Below the pieces are notes generated by a model. That model had not been told where the DNA came from, made no database searches, and saw only the letters and a program-made list of their open reading frames with translations. Positions 15,849 through 24,165 of a stretch of 64,000 nt of DNA are shown in pieces. The position numbers were made by a program, and so were the translations under genes. Numbering within the stretch: position 1 is the stretch's first letter; each line of letters starts with the position of its first letter. The stretch is taken from assembly GCA_035570935.1 (NCBI GenBank), contig DATMKU010000032.1, positions 1 through 64,000 of the forward strand. Direction: 5' to 3'. This stretch comes from AP-15 sp035570935. Its GTDB lineage: Bacteria > Pseudomonadota > Alphaproteobacteria > ATCC43930 > CGMCC-115725.

Positions 15849-16577
15849 TTACGTCAAACCATTCCCATCGTCGCGCCCGCGAAAGCGGGGGTCCAGCGAC
15901 AATGGCACGTCGCTTGCCCGCTGTTCAGGCCGGGGGCAGGCTCTGAGTTCCCGCTTTTGCGGGAATGACGAATGATTGTAATCGGATAATGGTGGTATTG
16001 AACCAGCGACACCCTCCGCCGTTGGCACCTCCTCGCCGAGGACCGGCGGGGTCAGGTCGAGGAGCCCGGCGGCGCGCAATTCGTCGATCGCCGGCAGGTC
16101 GCTCAGGGCGTCGAGGCCGAAATGCGCCAAAAAGCCTTTGGTCGTCACCCACAGCAATGGCCGGCCTGGGGTCATGCGGCGGCCCTTGGGGCGCACCCAG
16201 CCGGCTTCCAGCAACGTGTCGAGCGTGCCCTTGCCGAGCGCAACGCCACGAATCACTTCGATCTCGGCGCGGGTGACCGGCTGGTGGTAGGCGATGACCG
16301 CCAGAGTCTCGACCGCGGCGCGCGACAATTTGCGGGCGACCGGGCGCTCGATCCTCAGCTGCAGGGCGAGATCAGGGGCGGTGCGAAACGCCCAGCCGCC
16401 CGCCAGCCGGACGAGGTTGACGCCGCGCCCGTGGTAACTCTCGGCGAGGTCGCGCAAAAGCCCGGCGATGTCGGCTGCCTCGCCCAGGCGCTGCGCCAGT
16501 GCCGCCTCCGACAACGGCTCGCCAGCGGCAAACAGCAACGCCTCGACGAGCCGCGATTGCTGCGTTAGCTCGCTCAT
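15849..16577 (-). CDS. scpB: segregation and condensation protein B
   Basis: This 242-residue protein has the two winged-helix domains of ScpB (LVEALLFAAGEPLSEAALAQRL; ETLAVIAYHQPVTRAEIEVIRGV, then GRPLLWVTTKGFLAHFGL). It forms the SMC-ScpA-ScpB condensin that organises the chromosome. The start overlaps the scpA stop (ATGA at 16574-16577). The conserved protein ends near residue 190. About residues 205-242 (SSFPQKRELR onward) are encoded by a dispersed hairpin repeat at 15876-15963 that the frame runs into. Confidence 0.93.
   Translation of the reverse strand: MSELTQQSRLVEALLFAAGEPLSEAALAQRLGEAADIAGLLRDLAESYHGRGVNLVRLAGGWAFRTAPDLALQLRIERPVARKLSRAAVETLAVIAYHQPVTRAEIEVIRGVALGKGTLDTLLEAGWVRPKGRRMTPGRPLLWVTTKGFLAHFGLDALSDLPAIDELRAAGLLDLTPPVLGEEVPTAEGVAGSIPPLSDYNHSSFPQKRELRACPRPEQRASDVPLSLDPRFRGRDDGNGLT
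15876..15963. repeat. dispersed hairpin repeat, read through by scpB
   Basis: Two small hairpins, CCCGCGAAAGCGGG (15876-15889) and CCCGCTTTTGCGGG (15950-15963), face each other as inverted ends of one unit. A half unit with the same CCGC-TTTC-GCGG core recurs at 44408-44419. Read in protein form they give the SFPRKRE / DPRFRGND type strings typical of such repeats in proteobacteria. Confidence 0.7.
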
Positions 16578-17431
16578 CCGGCAGCCCCCTCGCCTGCCCG
16601 GCGCAGCACCGCGCGGCTGCGCAGCCAGATCGGGCCAAAGGCGCGGTCCTGGCGCAATTCGATGCGGCCGTCGCGGGCAAGTTCGAGGGCTGCGGCAAAG
16701 GTCGAGGCGAGCGCCGAGCGCCGCTTCCGGTCGCCCCGCGACTCCTCCGGCAAAAAGCGCACCAATGCCCGCCACTCCGGTACGCGGCCGAGAAAGCGAG
16801 CGAACCGCTGCAAGGCGTCGTCCATCGAATAAAAGGCGGAGGGCTCGATCGCCAGCACCGCATTCGTGCTGCGCCGGCGGCCGTCGCCATAGGCGCGCAA
16901 CAGTTCGTAGAGATCGAGCCGCCAGAGTGGCACCGGGATGGTCGCCAGCCCCTCGGGAGCGCCGCGCAGAAAAAAATCCTGGCCGAGCCGCGACCCCGCC
17001 ATCAACCTGCGACCGGCGGTTTGCATCGCCGCCAGCAATTTGAGGCGATGGCCGAGTGCCCCGGCGATTTCCGCGACATCGGGCTCGTCGTCATCGCGCG
17101 GCTGCGGCAACAGCAGGCGCGACTTCAGGTAAGCGAGCCACGCCGCCATCACCAGGTAGTCGGCGGCGATCTCGAGCTTCAGGTGCCGCTGCGCCGCAAT
17201 AAAGCCGAGATACTGGTCGGCGAGCGCCAGGATTGAGATTTTTGCGAGATCGACCTTTTGCTCGCGCGCCAGGGACAGCAGCAGGTCTATCGGCCCCTCG
17301 TAGCCGTCGAGATCGAGAACCAATTGGTTGGGTGGCGTCGGCCCCTCACCCCGACCCTCTCTCCGCGAGCGGGGAGAGGGAGGGTGACGGGCAACGGCGG
17401 GCGAAAAAGTGTCCCCCGGATCCCGGCTCAT
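16574..17431 (-). CDS. scpA: segregation and condensation protein A
   Basis: This 285-residue protein is the kleisin partner of ScpB and SMC. It has YEGPIDLLLSLAREQKVDLAKISILALADQYL (N-terminal SMC-binding helices), LVMAAWLAYLKSRLLLP, and a winged-helix C-terminus. The ATG at 17431 overlaps the stop of the M50 protease gene, and its own stop overlaps the scpB start. Residues about 16-29 (PPSPRSRREGRGEG) come from a dispersed hairpin repeat inserted before the first conserved residues. Confidence 0.93.
   Translation of the reverse strand: MSRDPGDTFSPAVARHPPSPRSRREGRGEGPTPPNQLVLDLDGYEGPIDLLLSLAREQKVDLAKISILALADQYLGFIAAQRHLKLEIAADYLVMAAWLAYLKSRLLLPQPRDDDEPDVAEIAGALGHRLKLLAAMQTAGRRLMAGSRLGQDFFLRGAPEGLATIPVPLWRLDLYELLRAYGDGRRRSTNAVLAIEPSAFYSMDDALQRFARFLGRVPEWRALVRFLPEESRGDRKRRSALASTFAAALELARDGRIELRQDRAFGPIWLRSRAVLRRAGEGAAG
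17345..17384. repeat. dispersed repeat inside the 5' end of scpA
   Basis: CCCTCTCTCC at 17355-17364 pairs, with one mismatch, with GGGGAGAGGG at 17371-17380. The flanks (CCTCACCCCGA, GAGGG) match the common proteobacterial repeat that reads PSPRLRGEGRGEGP in protein form. It lies in frame within scpA and leaves the gene open. Confidence 0.6.
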
Positions 17432-18129
17432 CCCCCTTGCCCGGTGACCGCCAGCACGAAATGGATCAGCGCCTGCATCGGCACGCCGATCACGTAGGTC
17501 AGAATATTCAGGTTGACGCCGATTTGGCCGCCGACCCACGGCAGCACGAACAGCAACACCAGCAGGATCGGAATGCCGTAAGGCTCGAGCCGGGCAAGCG
17601 GATAAGCGAGGGCGTGCGGCAACAGACCGACCGCGACCCGGCCGCCATCCAAGGGCGGCAACGGCAGCATGTTGAAGACGCACAATGCTGCGTTGATCTG
17701 CAGCGAATGCACGAGGTTTGCGGCAATCCAGTCGGCCGGGCTCGGCGGGAAAAAGACGACGCCGTAGAACAGCAGCGACGAGGCGATCGCCAATAGCACG
17801 TTGGTGCCCGGCCCCGCCAACGCCACCCACACCATGTCGCGGCGCGGATCGCGCAAGCGATTGAAATTGACCGGCACCGGCTTGGCATAGCCGAACAGGA
17901 TGCGCCCGCCCGAACCCAGTAACAGCAATGCCGGCAGAATGACCGTGCCGAACGGGTCGATGTGGTTGAATGGGTTGAAGGTGACACGGCGCGCCCGCAA
18001 CGCCGTGTCGTCGCCGAAGCGCAGCGCCACAAACCCGTGCGCCGCCTCGTGAAAGGTCACGGCGAGGACGACCGGCAACACCCAGGTGCTGGCCTGGTAG
18101 ATCGTCGCGGCCATCGCGGCGCCGTTCAC
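17428..18129 (-). CDS. site-2 protease family (M50) membrane metalloprotease
   Basis: This 233-residue membrane protein has the zinc motif HEAAH (in VTFHEAAHGFVALRFGD), the NPFNHIDPFGT loop and LPLPPLDGGRV, which supplies the third ligand region. About six hydrophobic segments are present. It belongs to the short YwhC-like S2P group. It should cleave membrane-embedded substrates, but none is known. Both ends overlap neighbours by four bases (nagZ upstream, scpA downstream), so it is translated as part of that operon. Confidence 0.92.
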   Translation of the reverse strand: MNGAAMAATIYQASTWVLPVVLAVTFHEAAHGFVALRFGDDTALRARRVTFNPFNHIDPFGTVILPALLLLGSGGRILFGYAKPVPVNFNRLRDPRRDMVWVALAGPGTNVLLAIASSLLFYGVVFFPPSPADWIAANLVHSLQINAALCVFNMLPLPPLDGGRVAVGLLPHALAYPLARLEPYGIPILLVLLFVLPWVGGQIGVNLNILTYVIGVPMQALIHFVLAVTGQGG

Positions 18130-19160
18130 CGCGTCACCTCCCCGAGCAATGCGTCAAAGCGGCGCTCCGCTTCTTGGCGATCGAATTCGCCGGGCCGGCG
18201 GCGCATCGCCTCGCCGCGCGCCAGCCGCGCCGCCGCCTCCGAGGTCAACGGTGTTGCCGCGGCGACGACTTCCTCCATCTCGCCGCGGTCGCCATTGCAA
18301 TGCAGCACGAGATCGCAACCCGCGTTCAGCGCTCGCCGCACGCGCTCGCTGAACGCGCCGCCGAGGGCTCGCATCGACAGGTCGTCCGAGATCAGCACCC
18401 CGCCAAAGCCGATTTCGCCGCGAATGACCTCGCCGACCATCGTCCGGGAAAAGGTCGCGGGCACCGCCGGGTCGAGCGTGCGATAGACGATGTGCGCGGT
18501 CATCGCCCAGGGCATCGCCGCCAATCCCCGGAACGGCGCGAAATCGGTGCGCGACAGTTCGTGATGAGCGGTCACCACCACCGGGCAGGCGTAATGGCTG
18601 TCGACGCGGGCGCGGCCGTGACCCGGGATGTGCTTCAGTATCGGCAGCACGCCGCCCTCGATCAGCCCGTCGCAAACCGCTCGGGCGAGGTGCTCGACCC
18701 GGTCGGGATCGCCGCCATAGGCGCGGTCGCCGATCACCAGGTCGGCGCCGGCAACCGGCAGATCGAGCACCGGCATGCAGTCGGCAGTGATGCCGAGCCG
18801 CGCGAGGTCGTCGGCGATCAGCCGAGCGCCGAGCCGCGCCGCCTCCCCGGCTTGCAGATCGGGCAATGCCGCAATCTGCGCCGCGGATGGATAGGTGCGC
18901 CAATGGGGCGGCCGCAGTCGCGCCACCCGGCCGCCTTCCTGGTCGATCAGCACGGGGGCATCGGCGCGTCCGACGCTGTCGCGCAGTGCGTCAACCAGCC
19001 GGCGCACCTGGTCGGGCGAGCCGCAATTGCGGCGAAACAGGATGAACCCCGCCGGATCGGCCGCGGCGAAAAAGCGCCGCTCGTCGGCGCGCAACTCTTC
19101 GCTGGCGCAACCGAGAACGACCGCACGCGGCCGGCTTCGCGGTGAGACGTCTACCGACAC
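18126..19160 (-). CDS. nagZ: beta-N-acetylhexosaminidase
   Basis: This 344-residue glycoside hydrolase family 3 enzyme removes N-acetylglucosamine from anhydromuropeptides in cytoplasmic cell-wall recycling. Motifs in order are FILFRRNC, LIDQEGGRVARL, KHIPGHGRARVDSH (with the catalytic-loop Asp and His) and LISDDLSM (nucleophile Asp). The start is GTG 19160 with AAGGA upstream. It overlaps the M50 protease gene by four bases. The order argS, membrane protein, nagZ, M50, scpA, scpB is standard for alphaproteobacteria. Confidence 0.95.
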   Translation of the reverse strand: MSVDVSPRSRPRAVVLGCASEELRADERRFFAAADPAGFILFRRNCGSPDQVRRLVDALRDSVGRADAPVLIDQEGGRVARLRPPHWRTYPSAAQIAALPDLQAGEAARLGARLIADDLARLGITADCMPVLDLPVAGADLVIGDRAYGGDPDRVEHLARAVCDGLIEGGVLPILKHIPGHGRARVDSHYACPVVVTAHHELSRTDFAPFRGLAAMPWAMTAHIVYRTLDPAVPATFSRTMVGEVIRGEIGFGGVLISDDLSMRALGGAFSERVRRALNAGCDLVLHCNGDRGEMEEVVAAATPLTSEAAARLARGEAMRRRPGEFDRQEAERRFDALLGEVTR

Positions 19161-19287
19161 GGTAATTCCTTGTGCAGTGGTGCGATTCTCCGCTGTAGCA
19201 CCGCCCGCATTCGCTGCGGCACTCGAACAATTGCCCGGCGGGCTTGTTGAAGATGGATTGCTGGGGCTTTCCCGACAATGACAGCAA

Positions 19288-19998
19288 TCAGAGCGCGGGC
19301 GGTCGCGCCCGAGGCGATTCCGGCGTCGTCAGCGGATGATGATGCAGGCGAGACGGCGCTGCCGCAGTTCGCCGCAGATCCGGCAGCGGCACACCCAATT
19401 CCTCGGCCGCCGCGATTGCCGCCGGCGACAACGCCGGCTGTCGCGAGACAACCGGTTTGATCGGCGACGCCGCGACCGGAAGCGATGTTTTCGGCTCAGC
19501 AGGCGTCTGCAGCAAAGCGGCCGGTGGCGCCGGGTTGGCAACCGGCGCGGTTGGTGAAGAGGCTGTGGTTGGGGGCGGCACGGCTGTCGCAGCCTGCACC
19601 GGCGGCGCAGATGGCGCCGGCAGCGGAGGTGGCGGAGGCGGGGGCGCCGGCCGGGCCATCGGCTGTTCGGGAGGCGGCAGCAGATGTTCGACCTGCGGGC
19701 GCTGCTGGCCATAGATCAGCATGTCGCGGTCCGGTATCCGCATGCCGCCGGGATTTTCGGGCTTGACCCGCATCGGCCTGGTATCGGCGCGGATCAGCGG
19801 GATGTCGCCAGCACCGCCCACGTGATGCTTTCCCTCGTTATAGGCAAACCACAAACCGCCGGCGAACGCGCCCATCACCGCGAGCGCCACAACAACGCGC
19901 AACAGCTGGCGCGGGCGCGGCGCATAGTCCTCGTCGCGCGGGTCGGCGTAGAGGTCGGTCCGTTCCTCGGGGTCGATTTGCCCGAGATCGTAGGCCAT
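19288..19998 (-). CDS. SPOR-type cell-division membrane protein lacking the SPOR domain
   Basis: This 236-residue protein has a short acidic cytoplasmic part, one membrane helix at about residues 33-55 (LLRVVVALAVMGAFAGGLWFAY), the conserved box IPLIRADTRPMRVKPENPGGM and a long Pro/Ala-rich linker. In this gene position the protein normally ends with a SPOR domain that binds denuded septal glycan. Here the frame stops soon after the linker (ending RPPAL), and the 127 bases before nagZ hold no SPOR sequence in any frame. The ATG at 19998 has GGAG upstream, just after the argS stop at 20001. Confidence 0.8.
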   Translation of the reverse strand: MAYDLGQIDPEERTDLYADPRDEDYAPRPRQLLRVVVALAVMGAFAGGLWFAYNEGKHHVGGAGDIPLIRADTRPMRVKPENPGGMRIPDRDMLIYGQQRPQVEHLLPPPEQPMARPAPPPPPPPLPAPSAPPVQAATAVPPPTTASSPTAPVANPAPPAALLQTPAEPKTSLPVAASPIKPVVSRQPALSPAAIAAAEELGVPLPDLRRTAAAPSRLHHHPLTTPESPRARPPAL

Positions 19999-20000
19999 GG

Positions 20001-21779
20001 TCACATCTCCTCGACCGGCTCCACGCCGATCACGGCAAGGCCGGAGGCGATGACGAGTGCGACGCCGCGGACGAGGGCGAGCCGTGCGCGGGTCAGCGCC
20101 GGGTCGGAAGCGAGAATAAACCGCAATGTTGCCTCGTCACGACCCTTGTTCCACAACATGTGGAACTGGGCCGCGACTTCCTGCAAATAGAAGGCGATAC
20201 GGTGCGGCTCATGGGCCTCCGCGGCGCCCTCGACCAGCCGCGGCCACTGCGCTAGCTGGCGAATCAGCGCCAGTTCCGCCAGATCGGTGAGCCGGTCGAG
20301 TGCCCCGCCGGCCAACGCTATGTCGGACAGATCGTCTTGCGGGAACGCCTCGGCCGCGTGGCGCATGACCGAGGCCGCCCGCGCATGAGCATACTGCACA
20401 TAGAAGACCGGGTTGTCCTTGGACTGCTCGGTGACCTTGGCGAAGTCGAAATCGAGCGCCTGATCATTGCGCCGGGTCAGCATCATGAACCGGAAAACAT
20501 CCTTGCCGACCTCGTCGACGACCTCGCGCAACATGACAAAGGTACCGGCGCGCTTCGACATGCGGACCGCGGCACCTCGGTCGAACAGGTTGACCAGCTG
20601 GCAGATCTTGACGTCGAGTGCGGCGGCGCCGTCGGTCACCGCCCGCACCGCGGCCTGCATGCGTTTGACGTAGCCGCCGTGATCGGCGCCCCAGACATCG
20701 ATCAGATCGGCAAAGCCGCGGCGGAATTTGTCGCGGTGATAGGCGATGTCAGCGGCGAAATAGGTCCACGCGCCATCCGATTTTTTGAGCGGCCGGTCGA
20801 CGTCGTCGCCGAATTGGGTGGCGCGGAACAGGGTCTGCGGCCGCGGCTCCCAATCGTCGGGCGTTTTGCCCTTGGGCGGCTCCAACACGCCGGTGTAGAT
20901 CAGCCCGCGCTCTTCGAGCGCGGCGAGGCACTCGTCGATCGCGCCGGCATCGACCAGGCTGCGCTCCGAGGCGAAGGTATTGTGGCGGACGCCGAGCAAG
21001 GCGAGATCGTCGGAGATCAGCGCCATCATCGCTTCGACGGCGAAGTCGCGCACCGGCACGAGCCATTCGCGTTCCGGCCGCCCGAGCCATTTCCGCCCGT
21101 CGCGTTGGGCCAGGGCGTGGCCGGTCTCGACCAGGTAGTCGCCGGGATAGAGGCCGTCGGGGATGGCGCCGATTTCGTCGCCCAGCGCCTCGCGGTAGCG
21201 CAGATAGAGCGAATGCGCGAGGATGTCGACCTGCGCGCCGGCGTCGTTGATGTAGTATTCGCGATGCACGGCGAAGCCGGCCTTGGCGAGCATGGAGGCG
21301 AGCGCGTCGCCGACGACGGCGCCGCGGCCGTGGCCGACATGCATCGGCCCGGTCGGGTTGGCCGAGACGTATTCGACATTGACCCGCTCGCCGGCCCCCA
21401 TCGTGGAATCGCCAAAGTTCGTGCCGGCACGCAGCACCACGCGCAATTGCGCGTGCCACACCTCGGGTGCCAGCCGAATGTTCAGAAAACCGGGCCGAGC
21501 CGCCGCGACGGTCAGGCCATGCCCGCGGTAGTCGCCGGTCGCGAGCTCGCTCGCGGCGATCGCCGGCACGATGCGCTCGGCCAACGCCATCGGGTTTTCT
21601 TTGACCGCACCCGCCAGCACCATCGCCGCGTTGGTGGCGAGATCGCCATATGCCGGGTCGCGCGGCGGTTCGACGGCGACTCGCGCCAGATCGAGCCCCG
21701 GCGGCAGCGCGCCCTGCCCGACGAGATCGCGGATCGCGGCCACCACCAGCCCGCGCACATCATGGAAAATGTTGGTCAT
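20001..21779 (-). CDS. argS: arginyl-tRNA synthetase
   Basis: This 592-residue class I synthetase has an N-terminal Arg-specific domain, the HIGH-type motif in SANPTGPMHVGHGRGA, the KMSKS equivalent RMSKRAGTFV and the DALR anticodon-binding C-terminus. It charges tRNA-Arg. Length and motifs are normal. It is the first gene of the block that continues into the SPOR-type protein, nagZ, M50 protease, scpA and scpB. Confidence 0.97.
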   Translation of the reverse strand: MTNIFHDVRGLVVAAIRDLVGQGALPPGLDLARVAVEPPRDPAYGDLATNAAMVLAGAVKENPMALAERIVPAIAASELATGDYRGHGLTVAAARPGFLNIRLAPEVWHAQLRVVLRAGTNFGDSTMGAGERVNVEYVSANPTGPMHVGHGRGAVVGDALASMLAKAGFAVHREYYINDAGAQVDILAHSLYLRYREALGDEIGAIPDGLYPGDYLVETGHALAQRDGRKWLGRPEREWLVPVRDFAVEAMMALISDDLALLGVRHNTFASERSLVDAGAIDECLAALEERGLIYTGVLEPPKGKTPDDWEPRPQTLFRATQFGDDVDRPLKKSDGAWTYFAADIAYHRDKFRRGFADLIDVWGADHGGYVKRMQAAVRAVTDGAAALDVKICQLVNLFDRGAAVRMSKRAGTFVMLREVVDEVGKDVFRFMMLTRRNDQALDFDFAKVTEQSKDNPVFYVQYAHARAASVMRHAAEAFPQDDLSDIALAGGALDRLTDLAELALIRQLAQWPRLVEGAAEAHEPHRIAFYLQEVAAQFHMLWNKGRDEATLRFILASDPALTRARLALVRGVALVIASGLAVIGVEPVEEM

Positions 21780-21812
21780 GTTCTTGTCTAACTCATTGAC
21801 CTACTACGCTTT

Positions 21813-21905
21813 GGCCGGGCTTGACCCGGCCATCCACGCCTTCATCCTGTCCGCGGCACCGGCTTCCAAGTCTTGGATGCCCGGACCGAGTCCGGGCAAG
21901 GGCGA
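21813..21905. repeat. dispersed hairpin repeat upstream of argS
   Basis: GGCCGGG (21813-21819) and CCCGGCC (21825-21831) form a 7-bp stem with a CTTGA loop. A second small hairpin, CCCGGACCGAGTCCGGG, lies at about 21881-21898. Twenty bases of this unit (21819-21838) recur exactly at 62057-62076. Confidence 0.65.
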
Positions 21906-21999
21906 ATTGCAAATACTCAAAATCGATGCACGCTATTTCCTAGCGTTGCCAAACTAGAAATTCGGGTGATTTCAATCTGCCCACCCCTTGCTCGCCACA

Positions 22000-22048
22000 C
22001 CGGCGCAGGCCGGTACCCGTGGCCGGAATGGGTTCCGGCCTGCGCCGG
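22000..22048. repeat. long perfect inverted repeat between argS and dgt
   Basis: CCGGCGCAGGCCGG at 22000-22013 and CCGGCCTGCGCCGG at 22035-22048 are perfect 14-bp inverted arms around a 21-base loop. The text resembles the dispersed repeats that encode PAQAGTH/FRPAPG-like strings. The whole 21780-22148 gap holds only such repeats and an AT-rich stretch. Confidence 0.6.
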
Positions 22049-22148
22049 GATGGCCGAGAAATAAACATACGTGGTCCAGTGTATTTCGTAGTCAAGACAC
22101 TAGGGTCATATGCGAGTAGTTGGCAATCACACGGGTAATCCGCCAGCG

Positions 22149-23327
22149 TTAGGTGGGTACGTAGGTGTCGAACAGGCGGTGGTGCTCGTCGAGGGCGTAG
22201 CGATCGGTCATGCCGGCGAGGTAGTCGGCGGCGACGCGCGCGGTCTGAGGGTCGTCGGGGCCGGCGGCGAGCCCGCGCCACTCGCCGGGCAGGCATTCGG
22301 GCTCGGCGAGGTAAAGCCCGAACAGATCGTGGACCACGCGGCGCGCCTTCGAACTCATCCGGTTGACGCGGTAATGCCGGTACATGCGCTCGAACAAAAA
22401 ATCTTTCAGTGCCCTGTCGTTGCGGCGCATCTCGGCGGAGAAGCGGACGACGGGGGCATTTAACGCCCGCACCGCCGCGGCCGACTGGGCGCCGCTGTCG
22501 GCCAGCTGCAACCGCGTCTCGGCGATCAGATCGCCGACCATGTGGTCGATGACCCGGCGGATCGATTCATGGATAAGCCGCGATTCCTCGATCACGGGAT
22601 AACGTTCGGCGACCGACCGGAACACCGGCCCGACCAGCGGCACCTCGGCGAGGTCGGCGACCGCGAACAACCCCGCGCGCAACCCATCGTCGATGTCGTG
22701 GTTGTTGTAGGCGATGTCGTCGGCGAGTGCTGCGACCTGCGCCTCGGCGCCGGCAAAAGTATCGAGAGCGAGCGGGTGGCGGCGGTCGTATTCGGCGATC
22801 GAGCACGGCACCGGCCGGTCGATCCCCGGGCCGCGCAACGGGCCGTTGTGCTTGACGGTGCCTTCGAGCGCCTCCCAGGTCAGGTTCAGGCCATCGAATT
22901 CTGCATAGCGCCGCTCGAGCCGGGTCAGGATGCGCAGGGTTTGGTCATTGTGCGAAAAGCCGCCGAACCCGGCCATCTCGGCGTTCAGCGCCTCCTCGCC
23001 GGCGTGACCGAACGGGGTGTGGCCGAGGTCGTGGGCGAGGGCAACGGTTTCCGCGAGATCCTCGTCGAGACCGAGGGCGCGGGCCACCGTGCGCGCGATC
23101 TGCGCCACTTCGAGGCTGTGGGTCAGCCGCGTACGGTAGTGGTCGCCCTCGTGATAGACAAAGACCTGCGTCTTGTGGGTCAGCCGGCGAAACGCGGTCG
23201 AATGGATGATACGGTCGCGGTCGCGCTGAAACGGCGAGCGCATCGCATGCTCGGGTTCAGGGTGAAGCCGCCCGCGGCTCTCCTGCGGCTTTGACGCATA
23301 GGGTGCCAAACCGGCCGGCCATATCAT
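22149..23327 (-). CDS. dgt: deoxyguanosinetriphosphate triphosphohydrolase-like protein
   Basis: This 392-residue HD-domain protein has RDRDRIIHSTAFRRLTHKTQV, TRLTHSLEVAQIAR and HDLGHTPFGHAGEEAL, the metal-binding His/Asp set of the Dgt family, plus ADDIAYNNHDIDDG. It hydrolyses dNTPs to nucleosides and tripolyphosphate. Length suits the shorter dGTPase-like type 2 group. No clear ribosome-binding site precedes the ATG at 23327. In many relatives the neighbour is erpA; here it is a toxin-antitoxin pair transcribed divergently. Confidence 0.93.
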   Translation of the reverse strand: MIWPAGLAPYASKPQESRGRLHPEPEHAMRSPFQRDRDRIIHSTAFRRLTHKTQVFVYHEGDHYRTRLTHSLEVAQIARTVARALGLDEDLAETVALAHDLGHTPFGHAGEEALNAEMAGFGGFSHNDQTLRILTRLERRYAEFDGLNLTWEALEGTVKHNGPLRGPGIDRPVPCSIAEYDRRHPLALDTFAGAEAQVAALADDIAYNNHDIDDGLRAGLFAVADLAEVPLVGPVFRSVAERYPVIEESRLIHESIRRVIDHMVGDLIAETRLQLADSGAQSAAAVRALNAPVVRFSAEMRRNDRALKDFLFERMYRHYRVNRMSSKARRVVHDLFGLYLAEPECLPGEWRGLAAGPDDPQTARVAADYLAGMTDRYALDEHHRLFDTYVPT

Positions 23328-23355
23328 GAGGAGAACCTATGCCGAAACGGGGACA

Positions 23356-23412
23356 CTGTCACTTGACAGCCGGAGCCTCGCGGCGAAATCTAGCTTAGCT
23401 AATCTAGCTAAG
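23356..23412. promoter_or_regulatory. two palindromes upstream of the antitoxin gene
   Basis: CTGTCA-CT-TGACAG spans 23356-23369. CTTAGCTA (23394-23401) and TAGCTAAG (23405-23412) are perfect 8-bp arms around a 3-base centre. Both lie in the 94 bases between dgt and the antitoxin start at 23422, the second immediately before it. They are good candidates for the autoregulatory operator of the toxin-antitoxin complex. Confidence 0.55.
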
Positions 23413-23421
23413 TGGGTTGTC

Positions 23422-23667
23422 GTGGCCGAAATCGTCAACATGCATCAGGCGAAGAGCTCGCTGTCGCGGCTCGTCGAGCGCGCGCTTGCCGGCGAGGAAG
23501 TGGTGATCGCCCGCAACGGCGAGCCCTTGGTCCAACTGGTCCCGGTGACGAAAAAGCGCGAGCCGCGCGTGCCGGGACGATACAAGGGAGAGATCTGGAT
23601 CGCCCCGGACTGTTTCGCTCCGATGAGCGAAGAAGAGTTGGCGCTATGGGAGAAATGGGATTGCTAG
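23422..23667 (+). CDS. Phd/YefM-type antitoxin
   Basis: This 81-residue protein reads MAEIVNMHQAKSSLSRLVERALAGEEVVIARNGEPLVQLVPV, the Phd/YefM fold, followed by an acidic tail (MSEEELALWEKWDC) that should cover the toxin. I chose the GTG at 23422, where family similarity starts; an ATG at 23440 is a shorter alternative. The stop is directly followed by the toxin start. Confidence 0.85.
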   Translation: MAEIVNMHQAKSSLSRLVERALAGEEVVIARNGEPLVQLVPVTKKREPRVPGRYKGEIWIAPDCFAPMSEEELALWEKWDC

Positions 23668-24042
23668 GTGCGGCTCCTGATCGACAGCCATGCCTTTCTG
23701 TGGTGGAGCGAAGACTCGCCGGCATTGGGAAGCGCCGCCCGGAGCGCGATCGCTGATCCCGTGAACGAGGCGCTGATCAGCGTCGCCGCCCTGTGGGAGC
23801 TTACGATTAAGGCATCCTCGGGAAAGCTGACGTTGCCAGCGGACCTTGAAACGATGGCGGCGACCCTGGGATTTTCGGTCCTCTCGATCAACTTCATGCA
23901 CCTGCGCCGCCTTGGCCTCCTGCCGCGGGTTCACAGAGACCCTTTCGATCGGATGATGATCGCCCAAGCGCTCGCCGAAGGAATCCCGATCATCACCGGC
24001 GATCGGGCCTTCGCCGCCTACGGCGTGCAGACCGTCTGGTAG
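23668..24042 (+). CDS. PIN-domain toxin (VapC/Sll0205 type)
   Basis: This 124-residue PIN-domain protein has D6 (LLIDSHAFLWW), the Glu of LWELTIKASSGKL, and the Asp pair of HRDPFDRMMIAQA and ITGDRAF. It is the subgroup usually encoded with Phd-type antitoxins. GTG 23668 begins immediately after the antitoxin TAG. A short hairpin of two CCGCGG arms (24043-24060) follows the stop. Confidence 0.92.
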   Translation: MRLLIDSHAFLWWSEDSPALGSAARSAIADPVNEALISVAALWELTIKASSGKLTLPADLETMAATLGFSVLSINFMHLRRLGLLPRVHRDPFDRMMIAQALAEGIPIITGDRAFAAYGVQTVW

Positions 24043-24165
24043 CCGCGGCAGCTTCCGCGGGGAGCGTAGGAGCCCGCAGCCAACGGCATCGAGAAGGGGG
24101 CCGCGGACCTCTCCCAGCGGAGTGCCGCGGTCGATCCAAGATATCGGGAACTCACGCGGCGAGCA

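Noticed and set aside
18174..19145. 323-codon plus-strand frame over nagZ
   Set aside because: Antisense shadow of nagZ, which has all its catalytic motifs on the other strand.
20337..21791. 484-codon plus-strand frame over argS
   Set aside because: Antisense shadow of argS; His/Gly/Arg-rich with no domains.
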